A stretch of DNA of 64,000 bases from Streptomyces xantholiticus. Its GTDB lineage: Bacteria > Actinomycetota > Actinomycetes > Streptomycetales > Streptomycetaceae. This document shows positions 53,744 through 61,533 of this stretch, one piece after another; the stretch's first letter is position 1, and each line of letters begins with the position of its first letter. The position numbers were made by a program, and so were the translations under genes. The notes below the pieces were generated by a model. The model saw nothing but the letters and a program-made list of their open reading frames with translations, had not been told where the DNA came from and did no database searches. The stretch is taken from positions 155,901 to 219,900 of the forward strand of contig NZ_BMWB01000009.1 of assembly GCF_014651015.1 (NCBI RefSeq), in the 5' to 3' direction.

Positions 53744-54243
53744 CCCGTGGACCGGGCGCCGGCCCCGGCGAAGAAGCGGAGGCGATCGACCCGGACGTCG
53801 ATCTCCATGTGCCCGTGCAGCGGGCGGAGACCGAGGGCGCGCACAAGTGGCCGGTGCTCGCCGCGATCTCGGTGGGCGGGGCGCTGGGGGCGACCGGGCG
53901 TTACGGCGCGTCCCTGCTGTGGCCGACGCCCGGGGGCGCCTTTCCATGGGCGGTGTTCTGGGTCAATGTCGTCGGTTGCGGTCTGATCGGTGTGCTGATG
54001 GTGCTCGTCAGCGAAGGCGGCCGGTCGGCCCCGCCGCTGCTGCGGCCGTTCCTCGGAGTGGGCGTGCTGGGCGGTTTCACGACGTTCTCGACGTACGCGC
54101 TCGACTTCTCGGACCTGCTGGAACGGGAGGAGGCGGGCACCGCGCTGGCGTACGCGGGAGGCACGGTCGTCGCCGCCCTGGGCGCGGTGTGGTTGACCGC
54201 GTCGGCGGCCCGGGCCGCGCTGAAGAGGGCGGCGGCGCGGTGA
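53740..54243 (+). CDS. crcB: Fluoride channel subunit CrcB/Fluc, first of a pair
   Basis: 167 residues, GTG start. A 45-residue hydrophilic head is followed by four membrane helices. AISVGGALGATGRYGASLLW begins helix 1, the conserved Asn in FWVNVVGCGLIG lies in helix 2, and GGFTTFSTYALDFSDLLE holds the central Na+-binding break and Phe box. Fluc channels are antiparallel dimers exporting fluoride. Two different genes in a row usually make a heterodimer. Overlaps the next gene by four bases. Confidence 0.92.
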   Translation: MTRGPGAGPGEEAEAIDPDVDLHVPVQRAETEGAHKWPVLAAISVGGALGATGRYGASLLWPTPGGAFPWAVFWVNVVGCGLIGVLMVLVSEGGRSAPPLLRPFLGVGVLGGFTTFSTYALDFSDLLEREEAGTALAYAGGTVVAALGAVWLTASAARAALKRAAAR

Positions 54244-54602
54244 ACTGGCTGCTGGTGATCCTGGGGGGCGCGGTCGGTGCCCCGCTGCGGTATCTGACGG
54301 ACCGTGCGGTCCAGGCACGCCACGACTCGGTGTTCCCGTGGGGGACGTTCGTGGTCAACGCCGCGGGCAGCCTGGTGCTCGGCGCCGTAGCCGGGGCGTC
54401 GGTGTCGTCGCACACGTACGCGCTGCTCGGTACGGGGCTGTGCGGGGCGCTGACGACGTACTCCACGTTTTCGTACGAGACGTTGCGGCTGGCCGAGCGG
54501 GGGTGGCCGTTCCTGGCCGTGGCGAATGTCGCGGCCTCGCTCCTGGTGGGGCTCGGATCGGTCTTCCTGGGCCTGGAGTTGGCGCGGGCGCTCACCGCGT
54601 GA
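54240..54602 (+). CDS. crcB: Fluoride channel subunit CrcB/Fluc, second of a pair
   Basis: 120 residues, GTG start overlapping the first crcB. Four membrane helices: MNWLLVILGGAVGAPLRYLT, the Asn in GTFVVNAAGSLVLG, GLCGALTTYSTFSYETLRLA and a last helix ending LGLELARALTA. It is the shorter subunit and should insert with opposite orientation to the first. No fluoride riboswitch was recognised upstream of the operon. Confidence 0.93.
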   Translation: MNWLLVILGGAVGAPLRYLTDRAVQARHDSVFPWGTFVVNAAGSLVLGAVAGASVSSHTYALLGTGLCGALTTYSTFSYETLRLAERGWPFLAVANVAASLLVGLGSVFLGLELARALTA

Positions 54603-54710
54603 GACGGGCTGCCGGCCCGTTCCGGTACCGGATCGCGGGCGTGTCCCCGGCGGGGTGACGGGAGTTGGGCACTACGACCCGCGTCCCGTCCCTGTCCCGG
54701 AGGTGCCCCC

Positions 54711-55343
54711 GTGCGCCAGTTCTCAGCCCCCGGCCGCCGTACGGCCATCTGGATCGCCGCCTCGCTGGCCGTCCTGGCCTCGTCAGGCTGCATGAGCGTC
54801 AGCGACGACGAGGGCAGGAAGCCCGCATCCAGCACGTCTGCCGACCGTGGCGGCGCGGCGGCCGAGCCGGACGGCGGGCAGGTGCTGCCGGGCGGGCACG
54901 GACGGCGCGGGGAGGTCGGCGGCGAGGGAGCCTCCGGCGGCCTTGACGACAAGGACCGGAGTGCTTCGCCCAGCTCGAGCGGGTCGGCGCCCGCTGATGC
55001 GAAACGGATGCGGCCCGGCCGGCAGCCCGCTGCCCCGCAGCCGCCCGTGCCCACCGGCGGCGGTGCGTCTCCTCCCGCGCCGCCCCAGTCGTCCGCCACT
55101 CCGTCGGAGGAGTCGCCGGAACCGCCGTCGGAGAGCCCGTCGCCGTCCGAGTCGCAGCCCTCTGATCCGCCGAGCGCCTCGTCCGCGCCCGAGGTGCACA
55201 TGGGCCCGAGGCGGGGGGCGGAGCCGCTGGACGCGCGGTCGCAGCCGGCCGTGTCGCCGCAGGCGCGTCCCGGCGCGGCGGACGGGACGGACAAGGCGGG
55301 TGAGCCGGATGAGGCGAGCCCGTCCGAGCGGTGGGCGGCGTAG
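54711..55343 (+). CDS. Low-complexity lipoprotein
   Basis: 210 residues, GTG with GGAGGTG five bases upstream. A signal peptide ends in the lipobox LASSGC (Cys about 27). The remainder is almost wholly disordered: Gly/Asp-rich first, then Pro/Ser/Glu repeats (PSEESPEPPSESPSPSES). No domain. It may be a wall-embedded spacer. The coding assignment rests on the signal peptide, ribosome binding site and uninterrupted frame, since composition alone is biased. Confidence 0.65.
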   Translation: MRQFSAPGRRTAIWIAASLAVLASSGCMSVSDDEGRKPASSTSADRGGAAAEPDGGQVLPGGHGRRGEVGGEGASGGLDDKDRSASPSSSGSAPADAKRMRPGRQPAAPQPPVPTGGGASPPAPPQSSATPSEESPEPPSESPSPSESQPSDPPSASSAPEVHMGPRRGAEPLDARSQPAVSPQARPGAADGTDKAGEPDEASPSERWAA

Positions 55344-55572
55344 GGGCGGGGAGTTGGGGCGTGTGTGCGGGGTCACTCGGTCGCGGTTTGCCTCGACCTG
55401 GGGTGGGTGCGTATGGTGGTAGATCGTTTGATCCCATTGCCCGGCGCCGAAACAGAAGAGCGCCGCGTGGCGCGTACTCTCCCTGACCGTGGCTGACCGC
55501 ATAGAGGCGGTCGATTTGCGAATTCACGGAGTTTGGGCGCGTGCCGAGACTCCGGAAGGTTTCGCATTTCGC

Positions 55573-57696
55573 ATGTCCACTTTCAGCACTGATCACGCCG
55601 TCATGCCCGACAACGACGAGATTGTCGAGACGGCCGTAGCGGCCGCAGAGGCTCCGGAAGAGCCCCAGGTCACCTTCGCGGAGCTCGGCCTCCCCGAGGG
55701 CGTCGTGCGCAAGCTCGCACAGAACGGCGTGACCACGCCCTTCCCGATCCAGGCCGCGACCATCCCGGACGCCCTGGCCGGCAAGGACATCCTCGGCCGT
55801 GGCCGCACCGGCTCCGGCAAGACCCTCTCCTTCGGTCTGCCGACCCTGGCCACGCTGGCCGGCGGCCACACCGAGAAGAAGAAGCCCCGCGCGGTCATCC
55901 TCACCCCGACCCGTGAGCTCGCAATGCAGGTCGCGGACGCGCTGCAGCCCTACGGCGACGTGCTCGGCCTCAAGATGAAGGTCGTCTGCGGCGGCACGTC
56001 CATGGGCAACCAGATCTACGCACTCGAGCGTGGCGTCGACGTCCTCGTCGCCACCCCGGGCCGCCTGCGCGACATCATCAACCGCGGTGCCTGCTCCCTC
56101 GAGGCCGTCCAGGTCGCCGTCCTCGACGAGGCCGACCAGATGTCCGACCTGGGCTTCCTGCCCGAGGTCACCGAACTGCTCGACCAGATCCCGGCCGGCG
56201 GCCAGCGGATGCTCTTCTCCGCCACCATGGAGAACGAGATCTCCACCCTGGTCAAGCGCTACCTGACCGACCCGGTCAGCCACGAGGTCGACAGCGCCCA
56301 GGGCAACGTCACGACCATGAGCCACCACGTGCTCGTCGTGAAGCCCAAGGACAAGGCGCCGGTGACGGCCGCCATCGCCGCCCGCAAGGGCCGCACGATC
56401 ATCTTCGTCCGCACCCAGCTCGGCGCCGACCGCATCGCGGAGCAGCTGCGCGAGTCGGGCGTGAAGGCGGACGCGCTGCACGGCGGCATGACCCAGGGGG
56501 CGCGCACCCGCACGCTGGCCGACTTCAAGGACGGCTACGTCAACGCGCTCGTCGCGACCGATGTCGCCGCCCGCGGCATCCACGTCGACGGCATCGACCT
56601 GGTCCTGAACGTGGACCCGGCCGGTGACCACAAGGACTACCTGCACCGCTCCGGCCGCACGGCCCGTGCCGGCAGGTCCGGCGTCGTCGTCTCGCTGTCG
56701 CTGCCGCACCAGCGCCGCCAGATCTTCCGGCTGATGGAGGACGCGGGCGTCGACGCCTCGCGTCACATCGTCGGCGGAGCGGGCGCGTTCGACCCCGAGG
56801 TCGCCGAGATCACCGGCGCCCGTTCGCTGACCGAGGTCCAGGCCGACTCGGCGAACAACGCGGCCAAGCAGGCCGAGCGCGAGGTCGTCGAACTGACCCG
56901 CCAGCTCGAGCGCATCCAGCGCCGGGCGACCGAGCTGCGCGAGGAGGCCGACCGCCTGGTCGCCCGCGCCGCCCGCGAGCGCGGCGAGGACCCGGAGGCC
57001 GCGGTCGCCGAGGTGACCGAGGCCGCGGAGGCCGAACTCGCGGCGGTCCTGGCCCAGGCCGAGCCGGTGCGCGAATCCCGTGACGACCGCCGTGACGACC
57101 GTGGCAACTTCGACCGCCGTGACCGTCGTGACGATCGTGGTGGTCGTTCGTTCGAGCGTCGTGACGACCGCCCCTCGGGCGGCTTCCGCCGTGACGAGCG
57201 CCGCGACGACCGTGGTGGTCGTTCCTTCGAGCGTCGTGACGACCGCGGTGGTTTCCGCCGTGACGACCGCCGTGACGACCGTGACCGCGGTGGCGACCGC
57301 GGTGGCTTCCGCCGTGACGACCGCCCCTCGGGCGGCTTCCGTCGCGACGAGCGCCCCTCGGGCGGCGGCTTCCGTCGCGACGAGCGCCCCTCGGGCGGCG
57401 GCTTCCGTCGCGACGAGCGCCGTGACGACCGTGGTGGCCGTTCCTTCGAGCGCCGTGACGACCGTGGCGGCCGTCCGTTCGAGCGCCGTGACGAGCGTCC
57501 GGCCGGTCACCGCGGCAGCGACCGCCCCTTCAACCGCGACCGCCGCGACGACCGTCCCTCGGGCGGCTTCCGCTCCGGTGGCGACCGCCACGACCGCCCG
57601 TCCGGCCGCCGTGACGACCACCGCGGTGGCGCCGGCTCCGGCTCGTTCGGCGGCGGCCGCCGCGACGACAAGCCGCGCTGGAAGCGCAACGGCTGA
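55573..57696 (+). CDS. DEAD-box RNA helicase with repetitive Arg/Asp/Gly-rich tail
   Basis: 707 residues from ATG 55573; an upstream in-frame GTG at 55489 has no better site. Q motif FPIQAATIPDAL, motif I GRGRTGSGKTLSFGLPTLA, Ia LTPTRELAMQV, II VAVLDEADQMSDLGF, III LFSATMENE, V ATDVAARGIHVDG and VI HRSGRTARAG. A coiled-coil region (430-500) is followed by a 210-residue tail from about 500 made of variants of RRDDRGG, SFERRDDR and SGGFRRDER. Such tails bind RNA and drive condensates in other helicases. Probable role in RNA unwinding or cold adaptation. Confidence 0.93.
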   Translation: MSTFSTDHAVMPDNDEIVETAVAAAEAPEEPQVTFAELGLPEGVVRKLAQNGVTTPFPIQAATIPDALAGKDILGRGRTGSGKTLSFGLPTLATLAGGHTEKKKPRAVILTPTRELAMQVADALQPYGDVLGLKMKVVCGGTSMGNQIYALERGVDVLVATPGRLRDIINRGACSLEAVQVAVLDEADQMSDLGFLPEVTELLDQIPAGGQRMLFSATMENEISTLVKRYLTDPVSHEVDSAQGNVTTMSHHVLVVKPKDKAPVTAAIAARKGRTIIFVRTQLGADRIAEQLRESGVKADALHGGMTQGARTRTLADFKDGYVNALVATDVAARGIHVDGIDLVLNVDPAGDHKDYLHRSGRTARAGRSGVVVSLSLPHQRRQIFRLMEDAGVDASRHIVGGAGAFDPEVAEITGARSLTEVQADSANNAAKQAEREVVELTRQLERIQRRATELREEADRLVARAARERGEDPEAAVAEVTEAAEAELAAVLAQAEPVRESRDDRRDDRGNFDRRDRRDDRGGRSFERRDDRPSGGFRRDERRDDRGGRSFERRDDRGGFRRDDRRDDRDRGGDRGGFRRDDRPSGGFRRDERPSGGGFRRDERPSGGGFRRDERRDDRGGRSFERRDDRGGRPFERRDERPAGHRGSDRPFNRDRRDDRPSGGFRSGGDRHDRPSGRRDDHRGGAGSGSFGGGRRDDKPRWKRNG
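57351..57416 (+). repeat. 33-bp tandem repeat in the helicase tail
   Basis: Two perfect copies of a 33-bp unit that begins GCGCCCCTCGGGCGG, preceded by a 30-bp copy lacking one codon. Each encodes an 11-residue unit of the type ERPSGGGFRRD. Length change by slippage would stay in frame. Confidence 0.85.
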
Positions 57697-57714
57697 CGCC
57701 GTGTGACCTGTTGA

Positions 57715-57756
57715 AACAGGGCCCGTACGACACTTCGGTGGCGTACGGGCCCTGTT
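57715..57756 (+). terminator. Hairpin after the helicase gene
   Basis: AACAGGGCCCGTACG pairs exactly with CGTACGGGCCCTGTT across a 12-base loop. A near copy occurs at 61385-61422. Confidence 0.75.
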
Positions 57757-57920
57757 GCGTTGAACGAGTTCGAAACGACCTTCCATCGCCTGTGTGGCTC
57801 CTGTTAAAGTCTCCCCACTTGCACGGGGGGGGCACGGCCGGGGGGCCGTTTCAGACGCATCTGTCGTCACAGGCACCGTTGATCCCCTGTGTTTCTCTGA
57901 GCATCCAGGGGAGGACCCGA

Positions 57921-60900
57921 GTGCCTCGCAGCGCTCTCCTACGCCATTCCATCGCCGCCGTCGCCGCGACGGCGCTCTTCGCAGGCATCGGCCCACTCGC
58001 ACCCGTGGCGGCAGCCGCCGACGGCGACAGCATCGTCCTCCCGGCGGCAGCCGCGGCGCAGCCGCGCGACGTCGTCCCGCTCGCCGCCGGCCCGAACGGC
58101 TATCTGCGCTACGAGCAGGGCGCCGGACAGTTCTGGACCACCTGGGACGGTAGGACCACCCCGGTCGTCAACGACCAGGAAGGCCCGGAGGCCGGCGGTG
58201 TCCACGGCGCCGGCTCCGACATCGTCGCGGCGCTCGACTTCGACGGGCCCAGCATCTACGGCGATGTCCGGCTGTGGGACGTCACCGCAGGAACGAACCG
58301 CTATCTCACCATCCCGGACCAGCACCGTTACGTCGGCACCTTCGGCGACAAGGTGGTCACCTACACCCGAAGCAGCCTGGAAGCGCCCAACGAGTGGCAC
58401 GTGCTCCGACTGGTGAACGGCTCGGTGCAGGACACCCTGGTGACCGGCTGGCCGGAGGGTTCCGCCCGGCCCGCCAGGGCGGCGGCCGGTGACGCCGACG
58501 GCGCACTCACCCGGTATGTGGTGAACGGCGTCTCCCGCCCGGTCTGGATCGACCTGACCTCGGGGCAGGCACGGCCCGTGCCCACCGACGTGACCGCCGA
58601 GACCGTCAACTTCGTCCACACCCCGACCGAGGTCGTCGAGTGGACGAAGGACGGCAAGGTCCGGTTCTACGCGAAGGGCGAGGCCGGCTCGTCCGGCCCG
58701 CTCACACTGACCTCGACGACCGAGCTTCCCCACAACGACGGCGATGTCCTCCTCGGCGTCGTCGGAGAGCGGCTGATCGTCGCGCGGCTCACGGGCGAGG
58801 GCGGCTCGGCCCCGTACCGCGTCGTCTCCCTTCCCAAGGCGGGAGGGGAGGAGACCACCCTCTTCGCGTACGGCCGCAAGCACGCGCTGGCGGCGCCCGA
58901 CGGCGGTCTGCTGATCGTCGCCGGTTCGTCCGCCGGCGACCTGGGCCTCCAGCGCATCCGGCCCGAGGGTGCGGGGACGACGGACGCCGAGCTGGTGGAC
59001 GTCGCCCCGCTCACCTCGAAGCCACGGCGGTTCGGCTTCAGCCACGGGCAGCTCGAATCGCTGGAGCGCATGCCGGACGAGAGCAACTCGTTCCTCTCGC
59101 GGTCGGTGTCGGTGACGGGCGCGCTGAGTGCGGGCGCGACGAAGGAGCGCGGAGACTTCGGCGTCGCGCTCGACGAGTGCACGGAGTCCAGCGGTTGCCC
59201 GGAGGTCTTCGCCACGGGTGACGGGCGGACGGTCGTTCAGCCCGCGCCGGGGAGCGCGGGCAAGCCGCTGGTGGTCGCGCCCGACGGCACCGACGGCGTC
59301 GATCTCGCCCCGGGCTTCGAGAGCTTCCAGGTGACGGACGTGTCCGGCCGCTACGCCGTCGGTTCAGGATTCACCGGGCCCGATTACGACACCTATGTGC
59401 CCTCCACCGCCGTCGACCTCGACACGGGCAAGCGGCTGGGTACCTTTCCCGTCGGCTACGACCCCCAGGACGTTGACCTGTACGGCGACACCCTCTGGGC
59501 CGCGGGCAAGGTCAACGGCACCGTCGTCGGCTACGACGTCCGCACCGGCGCCGCGAAGCGCACCGTGGACCTGAAGAGCGGCTGCAGGGCCGAGGCCATC
59601 AAGGTGACGGCGCACTGGCTGAGCTGGAACTGTGCCGGACTGCCTGCCAGGGGCGGCGTCTTCGACCTCGACACGAACACCAACCGCACCTACACGGAGC
59701 CGTTCTCCGACCTCGGCGACGGATATGTGGTGCAGGGTGACGGATCCGAGGTGACGGTCACCGACGTCCGCGGCAGCGAGCCCGTGGCCAAGGGGACCTA
59801 TCAGCTCAGCGAGTTCAACCATGAGACAGGCCCTTACGCGGTCGACACCGCCACCGGCCGTCTCGCCTACCAGGAGAACGCCGCCGGTGATGTCAGGGTC
59901 GTCGACCTCGGTGTGCCGGCCTCACCCCTGGCGCGTATCGACGCCGACGTACCCGTCGCGCAGGCCACGGACGGTGGCAAGTCCCCGTGGACACCGCGCT
60001 GGTGGCTCTCCAAGCCGGCCGCTTCCTGGCAGTTGGAGATCACGGACCCGGCCGGCGGCCCGGTGCGTACGGTGCAGGGCGGCGAGGCCCGTGGAGTGAT
60101 CGCCGCCGCGTGGGACGGCAAGGACGCCGAGGGCCGGATCGCGGACCCCGGTACGTACCACTGGACGCTGAAGGCCGCACCGGCCGACGGCGCCGGACCC
60201 GAGTTGGAGCTGAAGGGCAGCATGGCCCTGGAGGTGGGCGCCGGCACGTACGAGCCGGTGACGCCGACGCGGTCGATGGACACGCGGACGGGCCTGGGTG
60301 TGCCCAAGGCGAAGGTCGGAGCGGGCCAGACGGTGACGCTCCAGGTCACCGGCAGGAGCGGCATCCCGGCCTCCGGTGTGACGGCGGTCGTGATGAATGT
60401 GACGGCGACGACGGTGACGGGGACGACCTACGTCTCGGTGTATCCGAACGGCACGCAGCGGACCAGCGCGTCGAACCTGAACGTGACGGCCGGTGAGACC
60501 CGTCCCAACCTGGTCGTGGTGCCGGTGGTGAACGGGAAGGTGTCCTTCTACAACAACGCCGGCTCGGTGAACCTGATCGCGGATGTCGCCGGGTACTTCA
60601 CGGCGGAGGGCTCCGGTTCCACCTACGAGCCGGTGACGCCGACGCGGTTCATGGACACGCGGACGGGCCTGGGTGTGCCGCAGGCGAAGGTCGGTGCCGG
60701 TCAGACGGTCACGCTCCAGGTGACCGGCAAGCACGGTCTGCCCGCGAGCGGGGTCACCGGGGTCGTGATGAACGTGACGGGCACGACGGCGACGGCGACG
60801 ACCTACGTCTCGGCGTACCCGAACGGGACGACCCGCACGAGTGCTTCCAGCCTGAACCTGGTGGCGGGCCAGACGGCCCCGAACCTGGTGGTGGTGCCGG

Positions 60901-61358
60901 TGGTGAACGGGAAGGTGTCGTTCTACAACAACGCCGGTTCGGTGAACCTGATCGCGGATGTGGCGGGCTACTTCACCTCGGCCGGCGACGGCTCCGAGTA
61001 CAGGCCGCTGACGCCGACGCGGTTCATGGACACGCGGACGGGCCTGGGTGTGCCGCAGGCGAAGGTGGGCGCAGGTCAGACGGTCACGCTCCAGGTGACC
61101 GGCAGGAACGGCGTGCCGGCGACCGGGGTCACGGCCGTGGTCATGAACGTCACGGGGACGACGGTCACGGGGACGACCTACGTCTCCGTGTACCCGAACG
61201 GCACGACCCGCACCAGTGCGTCGAACCTGAACCTGGTGGCGGGCCAGACCGCTCCGAACCTGGTGGTGGTGCCGGTGGTGAACGGCAAGGTCAGCTTCTA
61301 CAACAACGCCGGCTCGGTGAATCTCGTCGCCGATGTCGCCGGGTACTACACCGGCTGA
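57921..61358 (+). CDS. Giant secreted protein: propeller-like body, FlgD-like Ig domain, three C-terminal repeats
   Basis: 1145 residues, GTG with GGGGAGGA upstream. A signal peptide (VAATALFAGIGPLAPVAAAA) leads to a 650-residue beta-rich body with WD-like blades such as GDVRLWDVTAGTNRYLTI and ESFQVTDVSGRYAVGSGF, probably a beta-propeller. Near 690-765 is a FlgD-type Ig domain (WDGKDAEGRIADPGTYHWTL). From residue 777 on there are three copies of a 118-residue module starting YEPVTPTRFMDTRTGLGVP and ending NLIADVAGYFT. No catalytic motif is evident. A binding or adhesion role is inferred from architecture. A paralogue follows directly. Confidence 0.88.
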   Translation: MPRSALLRHSIAAVAATALFAGIGPLAPVAAAADGDSIVLPAAAAAQPRDVVPLAAGPNGYLRYEQGAGQFWTTWDGRTTPVVNDQEGPEAGGVHGAGSDIVAALDFDGPSIYGDVRLWDVTAGTNRYLTIPDQHRYVGTFGDKVVTYTRSSLEAPNEWHVLRLVNGSVQDTLVTGWPEGSARPARAAAGDADGALTRYVVNGVSRPVWIDLTSGQARPVPTDVTAETVNFVHTPTEVVEWTKDGKVRFYAKGEAGSSGPLTLTSTTELPHNDGDVLLGVVGERLIVARLTGEGGSAPYRVVSLPKAGGEETTLFAYGRKHALAAPDGGLLIVAGSSAGDLGLQRIRPEGAGTTDAELVDVAPLTSKPRRFGFSHGQLESLERMPDESNSFLSRSVSVTGALSAGATKERGDFGVALDECTESSGCPEVFATGDGRTVVQPAPGSAGKPLVVAPDGTDGVDLAPGFESFQVTDVSGRYAVGSGFTGPDYDTYVPSTAVDLDTGKRLGTFPVGYDPQDVDLYGDTLWAAGKVNGTVVGYDVRTGAAKRTVDLKSGCRAEAIKVTAHWLSWNCAGLPARGGVFDLDTNTNRTYTEPFSDLGDGYVVQGDGSEVTVTDVRGSEPVAKGTYQLSEFNHETGPYAVDTATGRLAYQENAAGDVRVVDLGVPASPLARIDADVPVAQATDGGKSPWTPRWWLSKPAASWQLEITDPAGGPVRTVQGGEARGVIAAAWDGKDAEGRIADPGTYHWTLKAAPADGAGPELELKGSMALEVGAGTYEPVTPTRSMDTRTGLGVPKAKVGAGQTVTLQVTGRSGIPASGVTAVVMNVTATTVTGTTYVSVYPNGTQRTSASNLNVTAGETRPNLVVVPVVNGKVSFYNNAGSVNLIADVAGYFTAEGSGSTYEPVTPTRFMDTRTGLGVPQAKVGAGQTVTLQVTGKHGLPASGVTGVVMNVTGTTATATTYVSAYPNGTTRTSASSLNLVAGQTAPNLVVVPVVNGKVSFYNNAGSVNLIADVAGYFTSAGDGSEYRPLTPTRFMDTRTGLGVPQAKVGAGQTVTLQVTGRNGVPATGVTAVVMNVTGTTVTGTTYVSVYPNGTTRTSASNLNLVAGQTAPNLVVVPVVNGKVSFYNNAGSVNLVADVAGYYTG
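60249..61355 (+). repeat. Three tandem copies of a ~354-bp module
   Basis: Copies at 60249-60602, 60624-60977 and 60999-61355, separated by 21-base linkers. They share long blocks at the DNA level, for example around ATGGACACGCGGACGGGCCT and AACGGGAAGGTGTC, while third positions differ elsewhere. A further copy begins at the window end in the next gene. Confidence 0.92.
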
Positions 61359-61384
61359 TCCGGAGGTCGAGCACATCCGGGGCG

Positions 61385-61422
61385 CAGGGCCCGTACGACA
61401 CCTCGGTGGCGTGCGGGCCCTG
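61385..61422 (+). terminator. Hairpin after the first giant secreted gene
   Basis: CAGGGCCCGTACG pairs with CGTGCGGGCCCTG (one G-T) across a 12-base loop. Sequence and loop resemble the hairpin at 57715-57756. Confidence 0.7.
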
Positions 61423-61533
61423 TTGCTAGGATCCGCCTACTTGTGCTGAGGGAGGGGCCGGGGGGATCTGGCCGGGAGACAGCCGTCGGGTGATGCTGCT
61501 CCGCTTCCCAGCTCTGCCTTGGGGAGGAACCGG

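Noticed and set aside
53392..53744. Fluoride riboswitch upstream of the crcB operon
   Set aside because: The leader before 53393 is too short and the conserved loop sequences were not seen.
57351..57416. Short regular repeats considered as a CRISPR array
   Set aside because: Units are directly adjacent, coding and in frame, with no spacers or cas genes.
57080..57706. Plus-strand frame rich in Val/Thr overlapping the helicase tail
   Set aside because: A shifted frame of the Arg/Asp repeats. Its regularity comes only from the repeat.
54799..58002. Minus-strand open frame of 1067 codons across the helicase gene
   Set aside because: It is antisense to a clear DEAD-box helicase, is low-complexity Val/Ala/Thr, and arises from the repetitive, stop-poor GC-rich sequence.
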